Below are positions 36,270 through 48,161 of a stretch of DNA of 64,000 nt, piece by piece. The position numbers and the translations under genes were made by a program. Source of the stretch: Zingiber officinale (Eukaryota > Streptophyta > Magnoliopsida > Zingiberales > Zingiberaceae). Each line of letters starts with the position of its first letter. The first letter of the stretch is position 1. The DNA is taken from positions 128,264,532-128,328,531 of the forward strand of contig NC_055996.1 in NCBI RefSeq assembly GCF_018446385.1, read 5' to 3'. The notes beneath the pieces were generated by a model. It saw only the letters and a list, made by a program, of their open reading frames with translations, was not told where the DNA came from and searched no databases.

Positions 36270-37193
36270 TATTACCGACGAAACTTATATTCCGTCGGCA
36301 ATCACCGACGGAAATATTCATTCCGTCGGCAATCTATCGAATCTCAACAGGTATTTACGATACAATCACCGACAGAATTCATAATTCCGTCGGTATATTG
36401 CCGACGGAATTTATATTCCGTCGGTAACCACCGACGGGAATTACTATTCCGTCGGAAACTATCGAATTTCCGATAGACATTTACGATACATCACCGACGG
36501 AATTCAAAATTCCGTCGGTAAATTGCCGACGGAATTCATAATTCCGTCGGTGATTGCCGACGGAATAATAATCCGTCGGTAAACTCCGTTACCCGCCGTT
36601 GGCCCTTTCTCCGACGGGAAATTTTTCTGTCGGTAATAATTATCGACGGATTTTATAATTCCGTCGGTAATTACCGACTGAATATATTTTCCGTCGGTAA
36701 ATTGACCACCGACCCAATTCTTTCCGATAGATAAAACTCCGTCGGTATTCCGTCGGAAAACGCATTTACCGACGGAATATTCAGTCGTTATTCGCGACTA
36801 TTTTTGTAGTGAATTAACTGCTGCATATTATTATGAATTTTTCTCATTATTAATTTTCTCTGGTTGTTTTATATAAAAAAATATAATTTTTTTTAGTCTC
36901 ACATCTTAAAATTGATAACACTATGATCAAAGAAGTTTCTATAAATATTTTAGGCTGACAATGTTAAAAAAATATATTTTTCTTAATTTTTTTTACTAAG
37001 ATAAGTATAATATTAAATTAAATTAATTTTTTTCATAGGAAAGTCGTAAGGTTGACACTCGAAAATCCAAACAATTTATCCTCTACTTTAGTATTTTAAT
37101 GTTAAAATATTTTAATATATAATTTTATTATAAATGGTCAATGTGATTTCAATGTATTATATTACACACGCGACGCGTGTGTACGATCATTAG

Positions 37194-37823
37194 TATATAT
37201 ATATATATATATAGAACAGTGATATCCTGCGTGACTGTGCGTGTCGCGCAGGATATCAACAACTTTGTTTTTTTTTTTTTTTTCATTTTTTTTTTAATAT
37301 TTTAAATTAAAAAAATTAACATTTCTTTATATAAATTTCTAATACATTAATATATCTCTTCAACATATTACAATACTCAATAAATACTTAAATTAATTTT
37401 ATTTTAATTTTTTTTAAAACCAAACACTATAACCTAATTGGGAAGTCTGAACCCAGAGGTAAAATCTAAAAAAAATTAGCTTTGATACTATAACCCAAAA
37501 CCTGAACCCTAGAGGTAAAATCTAAAAAAAAATAGTTTTGATACTATAACCCAAAACCTGAACCCTAGAGATAAAATATAAAAAAAATAGCTTTGATACT
37601 ATAACCGAAAGCCTGAATCCTAAATAGTTTTGATATTATAACCCAAAGTCTAAACCCTAGAGGTAAAATAAAAAAAATAGCTTTGATACTATAACCCAAA
37701 GCCCGAACCCTAAAAAAAAAAAAAATTAAAAAAAAATTTAATTATTTGTTTTAATTCAAAAATAAAAAAAAAATTAAAACCTGATATCCTGCGCACAGAC
37801 AGTCACACGCGCGCGCGCGCGCG

Positions 37824-37890
<67 letters not shown>
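37194..37890. repeat. Microsatellites, hairpin and about 60-bp tandem repeat
   Basis: A hairpin built on gatatcctgcg and its complement lies at 37231-37257, and gatatcctgcgcac recurs at about 37782. Between them (37440-37715) about five copies of a roughly 60-bp unit containing tttgatactataaccc and gaaccctagaggtaaaat lie in tandem. After them come (CG)n, (CA)n and an (AT)n tract of about 50 bp (37838-37889). The two gatatcctgcg sites may be the ends of one element of about 570 bp. Confidence 0.6.
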
Positions 37891-37892
<2 letters not shown>

Positions 37893-38199
37893 ACTGTCTT
37901 CACAATTTTATCAAATTTATTGAAAAAAACTCTTCAAATTACTTAATTCCCTAATGGCGTTAGATTATTTTTTATTATTATTATTATTAATAAATATATT
38001 GAAAGAGAGCAAATAACAGGAGTCAGTCGACTTTCTAGATGAGAGGATCTAACATAGAATATACCTCATAATTTGAATCCTAGATTTGACGCTTCTTTAT
38101 CTAAATATCAGCTCCGCTATGGTAATGGAGATATTATTATTATAATTATAATTATAATTATAGTAGGAGTAAAGATGGAATGTATACTTTTTAAAAAGG

Positions 38200-38960
38200 G
38201 AATAAATCTTGAGAAATAATTATCGCAGTTGATTATTGATCACCCACAAAAATTAAAATTCTAAAAAAGGAAAGCGACTTTTTTTTACTTAAAATAAACT
38301 AAAAAATATCCGTGTATTTTATTTTCCAATTTTAAACTATTCGATTCCCCAAAAGATAACACAATAAAAAACCTGCCAGTTGCAAAAATATTAATCCTCT
38401 CACCAGTTTCTCGACCCACTTTTCCTACCGATACTATGAGTGGTTGGTCCGTGGGACCCGCACTGTCCCGATCGTGAACGTGTCCTCAAATTTACTCGCA
38501 CCTTCTTTTCACCGCTGTTCGACTGGATACCAGCTGGGACGCGGGTGGTCTCCGCAGTGGATTAGTAATAATAAAAGTCCCGGTATTTTGTTAGGGCCGT
38601 TTTGTTTATTTGGAAATTGTTTTTGTTTGTATAAAGCGGGCAGGATTGCAGAAGAATACTCAGAATATTATTATTTGATGACTCGCTATTTTCTCACCCC
38701 CCACGCGCCGCTTGCCCTCTCTCTCTCTCTCGTTTTCTAATTTAATTTTACAACTCGGGTGGTCTCGCCTCTAGTTCCGCCCCCTTCTCGGCCTCCTCTC
38801 TCTCTCCTGGTATCGCTCCATTTGTCGCGGGCTAGTGGTCTGAGCGATAGCCGAGGTTTGGTGCGGCTCCGTCGCGATCGGCAAGCATCGAGCTGAGCTG
38901 CTGTCCCGGCCGCAATTCGTAGGCTTTTGGGTGAATTTATCAGGGATCTTCGGATTTCTC
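38200..38960 (+). promoter_or_regulatory. Upstream region and 5' leader of the PBL27-like kinase gene
   Basis: Changes from AT-rich intergenic DNA to a GC-balanced segment with CT-rich tracts (38718-38732 and 38796-38808), common in plant 5' leaders. Ends with the start codon at 38961. The open frame 38444-38740 has no homology that I recognise. No confident TATA box was identified. Confidence 0.4.
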
Positions 38961-41900
38961 ATGGGTTGTTTTCCGTGCTTTGAGTCGCCGAAGGAGGAGG
39001 TTGTGAAAAAGAATCCTAGGAAAGGTGGCGCGGAGTTCAAGAAGGAGTCTTCTGCTGCCCCTTCGTCGCATCTTCGCATTTCGGGTAAAAAAAAGATCGT
39101 TTTTTTTAACGAGGAATACTATCTTTTGTCAGAGGTCTAGATCTGATGCGTTTGTTTTCTTTTTTCTTTTTTAGCGAAATGTTCGTTTATTTAGTTTTGA
39201 CTGTTTTGTTTTTCGATCCGTGGAAATTCTTGATATTGCTGGCAACGTTCATTAGGAGAACTGTTGAATGTCGTAACGACCCTATGTAGGAACAAGATAG
39301 GCAAACGTGGATATTTTAGAATCTATTCTTGTTGGTGCTAAATAAATATACACAATTTGTAGATAAGGTTAGTGTCTGTGATCCCCGACAGTTTTTGCCC
39401 AAATGTATACCACTCCCGAAGTAAATGGGCATCTTTGTTCTATCGGAGGAATAAGTACAGTCAATGTAGAAAGTGATTTAATTGATCTGAATGTCACTGA
39501 TGACATAGCTTTGCATAGAGCTCAATGGAGGAATTCAATTAATGTAGTTTACCTAGTTGGCACAAACAATCCTTTATGATGGTGATAATGATGTTACTAA
39601 CAGTGTCTACTCAATAGTTAGCTTTGAGCCAATGAGACCCAGGAGCTATGTTCCAGCATGAAATTTATCATGCCTGCATACTTCTAGAGTCTACTCAATA
39701 GTTGGATTTGAACCGTGGTACTTTACACTTGAAATTTAACATTTCTTTTCATGTTGGTCTGTTGGAATCATGCTAAGTGTATTAATTTTTCATGTTCATC
39801 ATGTAATATTCCTATTGAACTAGACAAATCAAAACCAAGGACAGATTCAGACTTGACAAAGGAAGCATCAATTTCCAAAGAAGGCAGTGCTGAGCATATC
39901 GAAGTAAAGTTATTTACTTTCCGTGAGATTGCTGCTGCTGCTAAGAACTTCAGGCAAGATTGCCTCTTGGGCGAAGGGGGTTTTGGTCGTGTTTATAAAG
40001 GAAGGTTGGAAACTGGACAGGTTAGTGTCCTTTTGATATATAATCTACTTAGTTAGTACTCATGTGCTTTGTTTACCCATCAACTAGTTTCTTGATCACT
40101 TGAAAAGCATCTCTGAGTACATTAAGGCTGTTGCAGATGATCCATGTATTTTTTTTCTTTATGTTGAGCACACAGCTTACAGCTGGCACAAAACTTTTCA
40201 GGTTGTTGCTGTCAAACAACTTGACAGAAATGGTTTACAAGGGAACAGAGAGTTTCTCGTTGAAGTCCTTATGCTTAGTCTTGTACATCATGATAATCTT
40301 GTCAATCTGATTGGTTATTGTGCTGATGGGGATCAACGATTACTCGTCTATGAGTTTATGCCATTGGGATCTTTGGAAGATCATTTGCATGGTTAGAAGT
40401 CTTATCTCTTTTCTTTTGTGTGTGATTTTCGTATTTCCATTCTGCTATTATTCCAGTTCTAGATTTAGTTTTAGAAGCTGATAATCAAGGTTTAGTTCAC
40501 AAAGTGTGATTTGTAAAGTACTTGTTATACCATCATCTACCAGGATTTTTAAGAATATAAGTAGCATTCCCTTGATGAATACCGAAAACTTAAGGTGCTA
40601 GGGTTTATTGAAGACCACTTGTTTAGTTTATAGTTCAATATATTTACATTAAATTCAATATCTTGTTTGGGATTGCTAGACTTGGGCTTGAAAAATAAAA
40701 TTGTGAGTTGTTTAGTTATAAACTAGGTTTCCATGATTTCTTTTAAGTAAATTGTCATTTGTTTTTCTACATATATTTGTTTCTATTTTTCTTTCCTCCA
40801 TGATCTCATTTAATCCTCTCCGAAGGCAGTCGTACATTTCTATTTTCTATTAGACCTATTGTAATTTATAGCTTGTGCATCATGTTTTTATAGGATTTCT
40901 TATTTTTAACGGGTGAGTTTGAACCTCTCGACCACTATCATGCCTTTTGTTTTCCTATTTCTTCTTATAGTCCAATTTTTGTTCGCTTTGAACCTCATCC
41001 TTAAATAAATTGGCTTTTGCCTCATTTTACATCATTGAAGACAACTACAAAGGGATAGCAAAGCTATTTACAAAGATAATGATAAGCTTATCCAAAACAT
41101 TTTAGTGTTCTTCATTCACTAGTTCAAGTTGGAGAATGTAGTTATTAATAGCTATTGTCTTTCAATTAATCTCATTATCTTAAGTGGAAGGAGATGAACT
41201 ATAGTTTTGCGTGGTTGAGAACCTTAGATGGTCCTGTATTCATAAATCTATTATTGCTCAAAAGGTTTGCTTTTCATGAACTAGAATTATGTAAACCTCT
41301 ACCTTGTTCTTTGAAGTCCAATGAAAGCTGCATTAAACATGCTAGCTTTCATGATTTATAAAATTGTTCCTACCCTTCGACCTAGTGCAAGATGTGAGTA
41401 TAAGCAACAGACAATGATTCTGCTGAGGGATATATGTCCCAATTTACGATCTATCCAGATAGAAAAGGTAACTAAAAGTAAACATAATAATTTCTTGAAT
41501 GATTAGAAATTTTAAATTGAGACTTCTTTAAAGGCTTTTTCAATATTCCAATTTGTTCTTAGTAATACTCTGCCAAAACAGATGTGCTTAAAATAGTAAA
41601 TGTAGAAACAAAATAAAATTATATTTTGGATTCTTAACCAGTTTATACTTCATATTGAATTGTTTATTTTGTTGGATATGTCCTCGCCTAGAACTCAATT
41701 CTGTCAAGAAGATTGGACATCAAAAGCATGTCTTTCCACAATTGGCATCAGTACAATTGAGGCAAATCCTTGTGTAAGACGATGCTGGTACTTGTTGGAT
41801 ATTAGAGAACTGACCAGGTTCCAATTAGTGAAGCTTATCTTTGGTAAATGACCTATATATTTTAGAGACCCTTCCAATGGGCAATCACAATCTGGAAATT

Positions 41901-44900
41901 TAATCTATGTATCAAGTGTACCTTCAATCATGGTTTGAAATGTCGTGCCGTGGCGTCCCTCCGCAGGGGTTGTGGAGGGCACTATGACTCCGTGGCGTCC
42001 CTCCGCAGGAGTCGCTGAGGGCGCCGCGACGGAAGCTGTGCTTCTATGGCAGGACGCGCGAGTGCGAAGGAGAGGGTGACCGGAGCAGTGGGGAGAAGGG
42101 AAGAAGCTGTGCTAGGGCGGACGCATGATGAAGAGAATAACAAGCACGAGGAACAGAATAGCGGTGGAACTCGGGTTTTAAAAAATTTAGGTTTAACTGA
42201 TCAATCAACTCCTAACAACTCTTAACTGAAATCGTTCACTCCTTAAAATTCTATTATCCCATTAAAATATATAAAATTTATTTAAAATTCTAATAAAATT
42301 TTATATATTCTTAAAATTTATTTATTTTTGGTTTAGTTAATTTTTATTTTTAAATATATATTTTTAATAAGTAAATAATTATTATTAATAGTTATAAAAT
42401 ATTAAAAATTATTTTAAAATTTTTAAATAATTTTAAAAATAATTAATATTTATAAAATAATTAAAAAATTTAAATTTAATTTAAAAATCAAATATAAATT
42501 TAAAATAATCCATTTTTTTAAAATATAATTCTTAAACATTTCAAAAAAATTAAAAATTTACAAATATATTCAAAAAATAATTCAAAATTTTCAAATAATT
42601 TTATATTTATTTTTGGCCTTTCAAATGATTTTATATAATTTTAAATTTAATTTCGAATTTTGAAAATTACTTATTTTAAAAAAATATAAATTTAATAGAC
42701 ATTATCTTATGAGAAAATATTAAAATATAAATTCAACATCTTAAAATATAATACATATTTAATAATCAAATATTAATAAAAATAATATACATTTATATTT
42801 AAAATTAAAAAAAATGCTGAAACTGTATCGGCATGATACGATATCGAAATCATATCATTCTGGTACCGAAACCTTGGGATAGGTCGAGATTTAAAACCTT
42901 GCCTTCAATATCTGAAAATTAAATGCTGAGAAATAGAGTAGGAGTGACTTGTGGGAAAACTGAAGCAAAGATTAGCATGATAACAAAGACTATGACAGCA
43001 ATTGTCTAATGTTTAAGTAAGTTGACCAGTCAAGTGCCTGAACATTAGTATTTAAATTTTCCCGCGGATGAAATGGGATAGTTGAGGGGGCTTGAAGTTT
43101 CTTGGAAGATTGTTTAACATATTGCTGAAGACTCATGCAGGAAAACAATTTCCTTTGTTGGGGCTTCTTTTTTGGGGGGTTTTTTTTAGCGCTAATCAAA
43201 CTAATTAAACTTATATTAATAATCTAAATAGACTTAATTAAACTAGTAGAGATAATCTAAATAGACTTAATTAAACCCTAATAAAATTATCTCATTAATT
43301 TATTATTTATTATTTATTATTTATTATTTATTATTTATATTTTTTAAATATTTATGTTAAATTTTTTATTTTAGTTCATATATTTTATATTAAAAAAAAT
43401 AAAACTATATCCGCACGGCATGATACGATACGATACCGAAATCATATCGTTCAAGTCATAACCGAAACTCCGATACAGCTTAAAATTTTAACCATGATTT
43501 GGGATGCCTATTTCTACAAAGACTTGATTAATAAATATTCAAATATGCATATGTTATTATATTTCACTGATCTGCAAATTTGAGTTGCTAATCAACTTAG
43601 TTTGATTGTGTGGTTATTATGTGCAGTACTTTTTGACAATATCTCCTTTTTTTTTTCTTTCTGAAATATTTCTACAGGTTAGGGGACCCCTTTCTATATA
43701 TTCTAGCACACTTGTTTTCACATACACATCACAGATACTGGGAACGTTAGTGAAAGAAAAGGTGTTGAAATTGATTCAAACATTGCCAATTTGATGATAC
43801 GTAATGATTAGCAAATCATTATGTTAGTTGCCTAGAAATTCATCAGGAACGTGAAATTCACTTACAAAATGAATTTATGATCAGCTCAAAAGGGACTTGA
43901 GTTTCTACTAACAGGATCTTTGTTGTCTGAACTTCTCTTTGTATCTCGGATAGTTATCAATTGGTGTTAGTTCCCTTTAAGGGAATTAACTAATTATATG
44001 TTTGGAACTCTGATTATTGCCTCTGTTTTTGTAGAATAGGGGCACAGAAAACTCTTGTTTCTTGTGATGTCTGGATCAGTGTACAATTAAATGATATCTA
44101 ACATATTAGCTTGATTATGTTGAATGCCCCTTTTTCATTTTTTTTTTTCCTCACAGATCTCCCAGCTGATAAGGAACCACTTGATTGGAATACCCGGATG
44201 AAGATAGCAGCTGGTGCAGCTAAAGGTTTGGAGTACTTGCACGATAAGGCAAGCCCTCCTGTTATTTATCGTGACTTCAAATCTTCGAACATCCTTCTTG
44301 GTGAAGGATATCATCCTAAGCTGTCAGATTTCGGGCTTGCAAAACTTGGTCCTGTTGGTGATAAAACACATGTCTCAACAAGGGTGATGGGAACATATGG
44401 TTACTGTGCTCCTGAGTATGCTATGACAGGGCAGCTAACTGTGAAATCTGATGTTTATAGTTTTGGTGTTGTCTTTCTGGAACTAATTACTGGACGGAAA
44501 GCGATCGATAACACTCGACCTTCTGGAGATCAAAATCTTGTAGCATGGGTATGTTCTCTTTCTGCAACTACACTTCAAAACTGTATTTGGTCATTTAGTA
44601 TGATCATTTTTTATGTGATCCAGTAGCATGATGCCCCTGTTTTCAGGGGGAAAAAAAAAGATAACATAATGTAGGTATTCTGAATCTTCACTTTAGAGAT
44701 TATGATTCCTGAATTTATCATGAGATTCTGTTTCAGAATTTACTGTAATTCATATACTCATTAATATCTGTTTCAGGCTCGTCCATTATTTAAAGATCGT
44801 CGAAAGTTCCCTAAAATGGCTGACCCATTACTACAAGGCCGTTATCCAACAAGAGGCCTATATCAGGCACTGGCTGTTGCTGCCATGTGTTTGCAGGAAC

Positions 44901-45343
44901 AAGCAGCTACTCGACCTCTCATAGGGGATGTCGTGACGGCACTTTCTTATTTAGCTTCTCAAAGCTACGATCCATATACAGCTAATACTCAGCCTTCGAC
45001 CCCAAGGTCTAGAGCTGGGTCTGGCAACCTCAATTCTCCACATCGAAATTCTCCAGATCTTAGGCAAAAAGATCCACTCAAGGGAGCAAATAGAAGTGCA
45101 AAAGTGGGAAGGGATGGCTCTGGCAGTGGCTCTGGACGCAATTGGGGTTTGGAGGAATTGGAAGCCCAGGAATCTCGGATGGATAGCCCAGTTCATGTTG
45201 GTAGAACAAGAGAATCCCTGAAGAATTTCAACCGGGATGATCACAGGGAGCGAGCTGTTGCAGAAGCCAAAGAATGGACTGAAAATTGGAGAGAGGGGCA
45301 AAGGAAACATCAACCGGGTAGCTTCGGCAGCAAACATGAATAG
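38961..45343 (+). CDS. PBL27: Receptor-like cytoplasmic kinase VII, PBL27/PBS1-like (5 exons)
   Basis: Exons 38961-39084, 39824-40020, 40202-40391, 44157-44548 and 44777-45343 join in frame to 489 codons, all with GT/AG introns. N-terminus MGCFPCF offers Gly2 for myristoylation and Cys3 for palmitoylation, so it should sit at the plasma membrane. Kinase domain: [11 protein letters not shown] near residues 91-101, VAVK lysine near 112, YRDFKSSN with Asp210, DFG at 228-230, the activation-loop GDKTHVS at 238-244, then [11 protein letters not shown] Ser/Gly-rich tail of about 110 residues ends with an [10 protein letters not shown] segment. In Arabidopsis and rice, PBL27 and OsRLCK185 relay chitin-receptor signals to MAP kinase cascades; PBS1 is the AvrPphB target. 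Between these paralogues, [12 protein letters not shown] and GDKTHVS favour PBL27, while the N-terminus is also PBS1-like. Appears intact. Confidence 0.93.
41929..42901. mobile_element. hAT-like MITE in intron 3 of the kinase gene
   Basis: About 973 bp flanked by a perfect 8-bp duplication ccttcaat (41921-41928 and 42902-42909). Ends catggtttgaaat and atttaaaaccttg form imperfect terminal inverted repeats. The left part is GC-rich with a direct repeat around ccgtggcgtccctccgcagg (41948 and 41991). The middle is extremely AT-rich. The right part contains the phrase cggcatgatacgatatcgaa. No transposase frame. Confidence 0.85.
43370..43497. repeat. Partial second copy of the same hAT-like MITE
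   Basis: cggcatgatacgatacgata, accgaaatcatatcgtt and a taccgaaa-like end followed by ttttaaccatg match the right portion of the element at 41929-42901, about 560 bp downstream in the same orientation. The left boundary is unclear, and the AT-rich DNA from 43190 may belong to it. Confidence 0.6.
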
Positions 45344-46052
45344 AGATCCTCAGCTCCATTCATTTATATGCTTTACTTCCAAGGAAAGATATATATAGTC
45401 AAGAGTTTTGCTGGTCAGTTCTCCAGTGTCGTCACATGTTTCATCATGTTGCTAAATTTTCTGTGAATAAAGATGCACGCTGTGGTCATCCTTGCTTTCT
45501 TTTTTGTTACATATGTCTTCCGGTAGCTTTCCCTGAAATCTGTGATGTGCCTTGTTGAAGCTTGTCCTTAGATATCTTACGATGGCACATGAAAAGTATT
45601 CAGAGGAAGCATCAGAAAATGTTAAAATGCAGATGTTCAAAAATGAGCCCACGATGCGCTAGAGGATGTTGACCGGAGTTGTGATGAACGCCAAGGAGAA
45701 AGTCCACCAAGAAGAAGCTAATCCTAGAAACGAGAAAAAATGGGGAAAGAGGATTAGAATGGCGGCTGTGGTTGTCTCGGCGTTGTCATTTCCATGATCA
45801 AGCAAGTTTTGACAGAGAATATGGAAAATAACATAGAAGGAGAATATGGAAAATAACGTAGAAGATGAACATGAGTATGAATAAAGATGTCAATGTACCT
45901 CCGTCCGTACGGATATCTTTTATAATATTGTTGTCAATGCCCCCTATGTGCTCCGACAATTCACATGTCGTGTTAACGCGGATGTCGTATTCCATAATGA
46001 AATCCATAAAGCCTTTGGGACTACAAGATAATTGGGCCGAGTCGGAGGTCGA
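45344..46052. other. 3' flank of the kinase gene, no other gene seen
   Basis: Begins with the likely 3' untranslated region (an aataaag-like signal near 45463). After about 45900 the text resembles LTR debris leading into the tandem repeat. Short open frames on both strands are not convincing. Confidence 0.45.
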
Positions 46053-46541
46053 GGGTCTGCTAAGTGAATGAACATTGGGTCATCAAGGCTAAGTAGAGAT
46101 GAGTAGAGCGGGCTCAATCGGTACGACTGATGTGCCCTTAATTGATTGGGTCGATCAGGGAATAATGACGTGTGTTTGGTCAGTAGGACGTACTAGGGAA
46201 AAGTATAAAGCATTCAGTTGGGGTTCAAGTAGTTACTCGAGTGGATATGCCTTCGTTAGAGTCGAACAGGGAGAAGTGTAGAGATGAGTAGAGCGGGCTC
46301 AATCGGTTTAGGGTCTGCTAAGTGAATGAACATTGGGTCATCAAGGCTAAGTAGAGATGAGTAGAGCGGGCTCAATCGGTACGACTGATGTGCCCTTAAT
46401 TGATTGGGTCGATCAGGGAATAATGACGTGTGTTTGGTCAGTAGGACGTACTAGGGAAAAGTATAAAGCATTCAGTTGGGGTTCAAGTAGTTACTCGAGT
46501 GGATATGCCTTCGTTAGAGTCGAACAGGGAGAAGTGTAGAG
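46053..46541 (+). repeat. 258-bp near-perfect tandem duplication
   Basis: gggtctgctaagtgaatg starts at 46053 and again at 46311. The following text, through the gagaagtgtag block, is repeated essentially unchanged at an offset of 258 bp. This yields two identical 60-codon frames (46099-46281 and 46357-46539), which I regard as by-products. A third, diverged partial unit continues to about 46620. Confidence 0.9.
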
Positions 46542-46900
46542 CATCCGGTCGGAGTTCAATGAATTATCGAGTGGATATGCTTCTGTTAGACTCAATCGGG
46601 GAGAAATATAAAGCATCCGATCGGTGGTCTGACCAGGCTTGGGAGGCAGTGCTTACCTAATCGGAGTTCAAGAGGACTACCTAAGTAGATCTTATCCCCA
46701 TTGACTTATCTTAGACCTTTACAATATTTGACCTTTGGAACACTTGGTGGCTTCCCATATTCAATTTTTCACCTAGGATTCATAATTTTCATGTGAAAGT
46801 TTCTAAGTATTTCTGTGTTGGCCTGTTTTTTTTTTCCCCTTGTCATCAGGACCTCTTTATCATTTCTCAACTTGTGTTGTCTGTCAGTTTTCTATTACTC

Positions 46901-48161
46901 GGGTGATGTTTGATTTAAAGGTTTGGAAATGAGGGAATGAATTTATTTCTAAACCAGTAAATCTTGTGTGTTGGTTGATGGGAATGAAATCAAAATTTTG
47001 GAATGAAATCCAAAAACTTGAGTATGGATGAAACTCACTCCCTCCCTTGGATTTTGATGGAATGAGAATGAGAATTAAGTTTTGGATGAAAATACCCTTA
47101 GTATATTTGTTCAAATTTTCTTTCATTTCACTCTCTTTTTATTCTCTCTCATCATACTTTCTTTCTCCTCATTCTATCATTACATTTTCTCTTTCAATAT
47201 ACTTTCTCTCTCCTCATTCTCTCTCATCACACACTCTCTCTCATCATTTATTATCACATTTTTTCTTTCAATATACTTTCTCTCTCCTCATTCTCTCTCA
47301 TCACACATTCTCTATCATTTTCTCTCTGTATTCTCTCTCATCACACACTCTCTCTCATCATTTTTTCTCTCTTCATTCTCTCCTCATTTTTTCATCATAC
47401 TTTCTCTCTCATCATACCTTCTCTCTCGTCATTCTATCATCACATTTTCTCTCCTCATTCTCTCATCACACATTCTTTATCATTTTCTCTCTATATTCTC
47501 TCTCATCATTTTTTCTCTCTTCATTCTCTCCTCATTTTTTCATCATACTTTCTCTCTCGTCATACTTTATCTCTCCTCAATCTCTCTTACTATACTCTCT
47601 CTACATTTTCTCTCATCACACTTTCTCTCTCTTCATTCTCTTTCATCACACTCTTTCTTCTCATTCTCTCTCATCACACTTTCTTTCTCTTTATTTTTTT
47701 GCATCACACTTTCTCTCTCATTATATTTTCTTATCATACTTTTTCTCCTCAATCTCTCATTTTCTCTCATCACACTTTCTCTCTCTTTATTTTCCCCATC
47801 ACTCTTTCTCTCTTATCATACTTTTTCTCTTTTCAATCTCTCATATCACATTCTCTCTCATCATTTTCTCTTATCACACTTTCCTTCTCTTCATTTTTTC
47901 TCATCGCACTTTCTTTCTCATCGCACTTTCTTTCTCATCATATGTTTCTCTCACATTCAACTTTTTCTTCCATCTAATTTTTTCTCTTATTTTCCTCTAA
48001 GAGTAAAAAAGAAAATTTAGGTTCATTCCGATTGAAAATATTTAACTAACAAAACATTATTTTTAAAAATGATACCCAAGCTCATATTCATTCACATTCC
48101 ACAATACTATGATATTCATTAATTCTCATTCCGATTCCTAGGAGAGAACCAAACGTCACCT
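46901..48161. mobile_element. MITE expanded by a CT-rich microsatellite
   Basis: Left end gggtgatgtttgattt pairs with the complement of the right end aaccaaacgtcacct. Between about 47119 and 48000 the interior has become roughly 880 bp of imperfect (TCTC/TCAT)n on this strand. This creates two overlapping + strand frames of over 310 codons made of Ser, Leu, Phe, His and Ile only, which are not genes. The right-end sequence is shared with the fragment at 54750-55003. Confidence 0.7.

Larger units (their letters stand above)
28239..36811 (+). mobile_element. CACTA (En/Spm, CMC) DNA transposon, about 8.57 kb
   Basis: Terminal inverted repeats start CACTACAAAAATA and end TATTTTTGTAGTG. Subterminal regions (28250-28540 and 36270-36790) are packed with direct and inverted copies of ccgacggaat/attccgtcgg, the expected transposase-binding repeats. 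Inside are a TNP2-type transposase gene (29928-33494) and a TNPA-like second gene (33626-34988), both on the + strand. Flanking triplets are taa (left) and aat (right), so the usual 3-bp duplication is not perfect. It sits inside Helitron copy 2. Confidence 0.93.
28068..37193 (+). mobile_element. Non-autonomous Helitron, copy 2, split by a CACTA element
   Basis: The pieces 28068-28238 and 36812-37193 together (about 553 bp) align with the reverse complement of 12379-12971. The 5' end is TCTTATTATTATTTTATT after A. The 3' end has a perfect hairpin (acacgcg a cgcgtgt, 37165-37179), a spacer and TTAG before a T, with the usual CTAG changed at its first base. The intervening 8.57 kb is the CACTA insertion. 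Confidence 0.75.

Noticed and set aside
39751-40056. Alternative start for the kinase at an ATG in intron 1
   Set aside because: The acceptor before 39824 joins in frame to exon 1 with the MGCFPCF acylation start; the ATG at 39751 is intronic.
47047-48020. Two open frames of over 310 codons
   Set aside because: Composition is limited to a few residues dictated by a CT-rich microsatellite; overlapping frames are equally open; no start context or domain.
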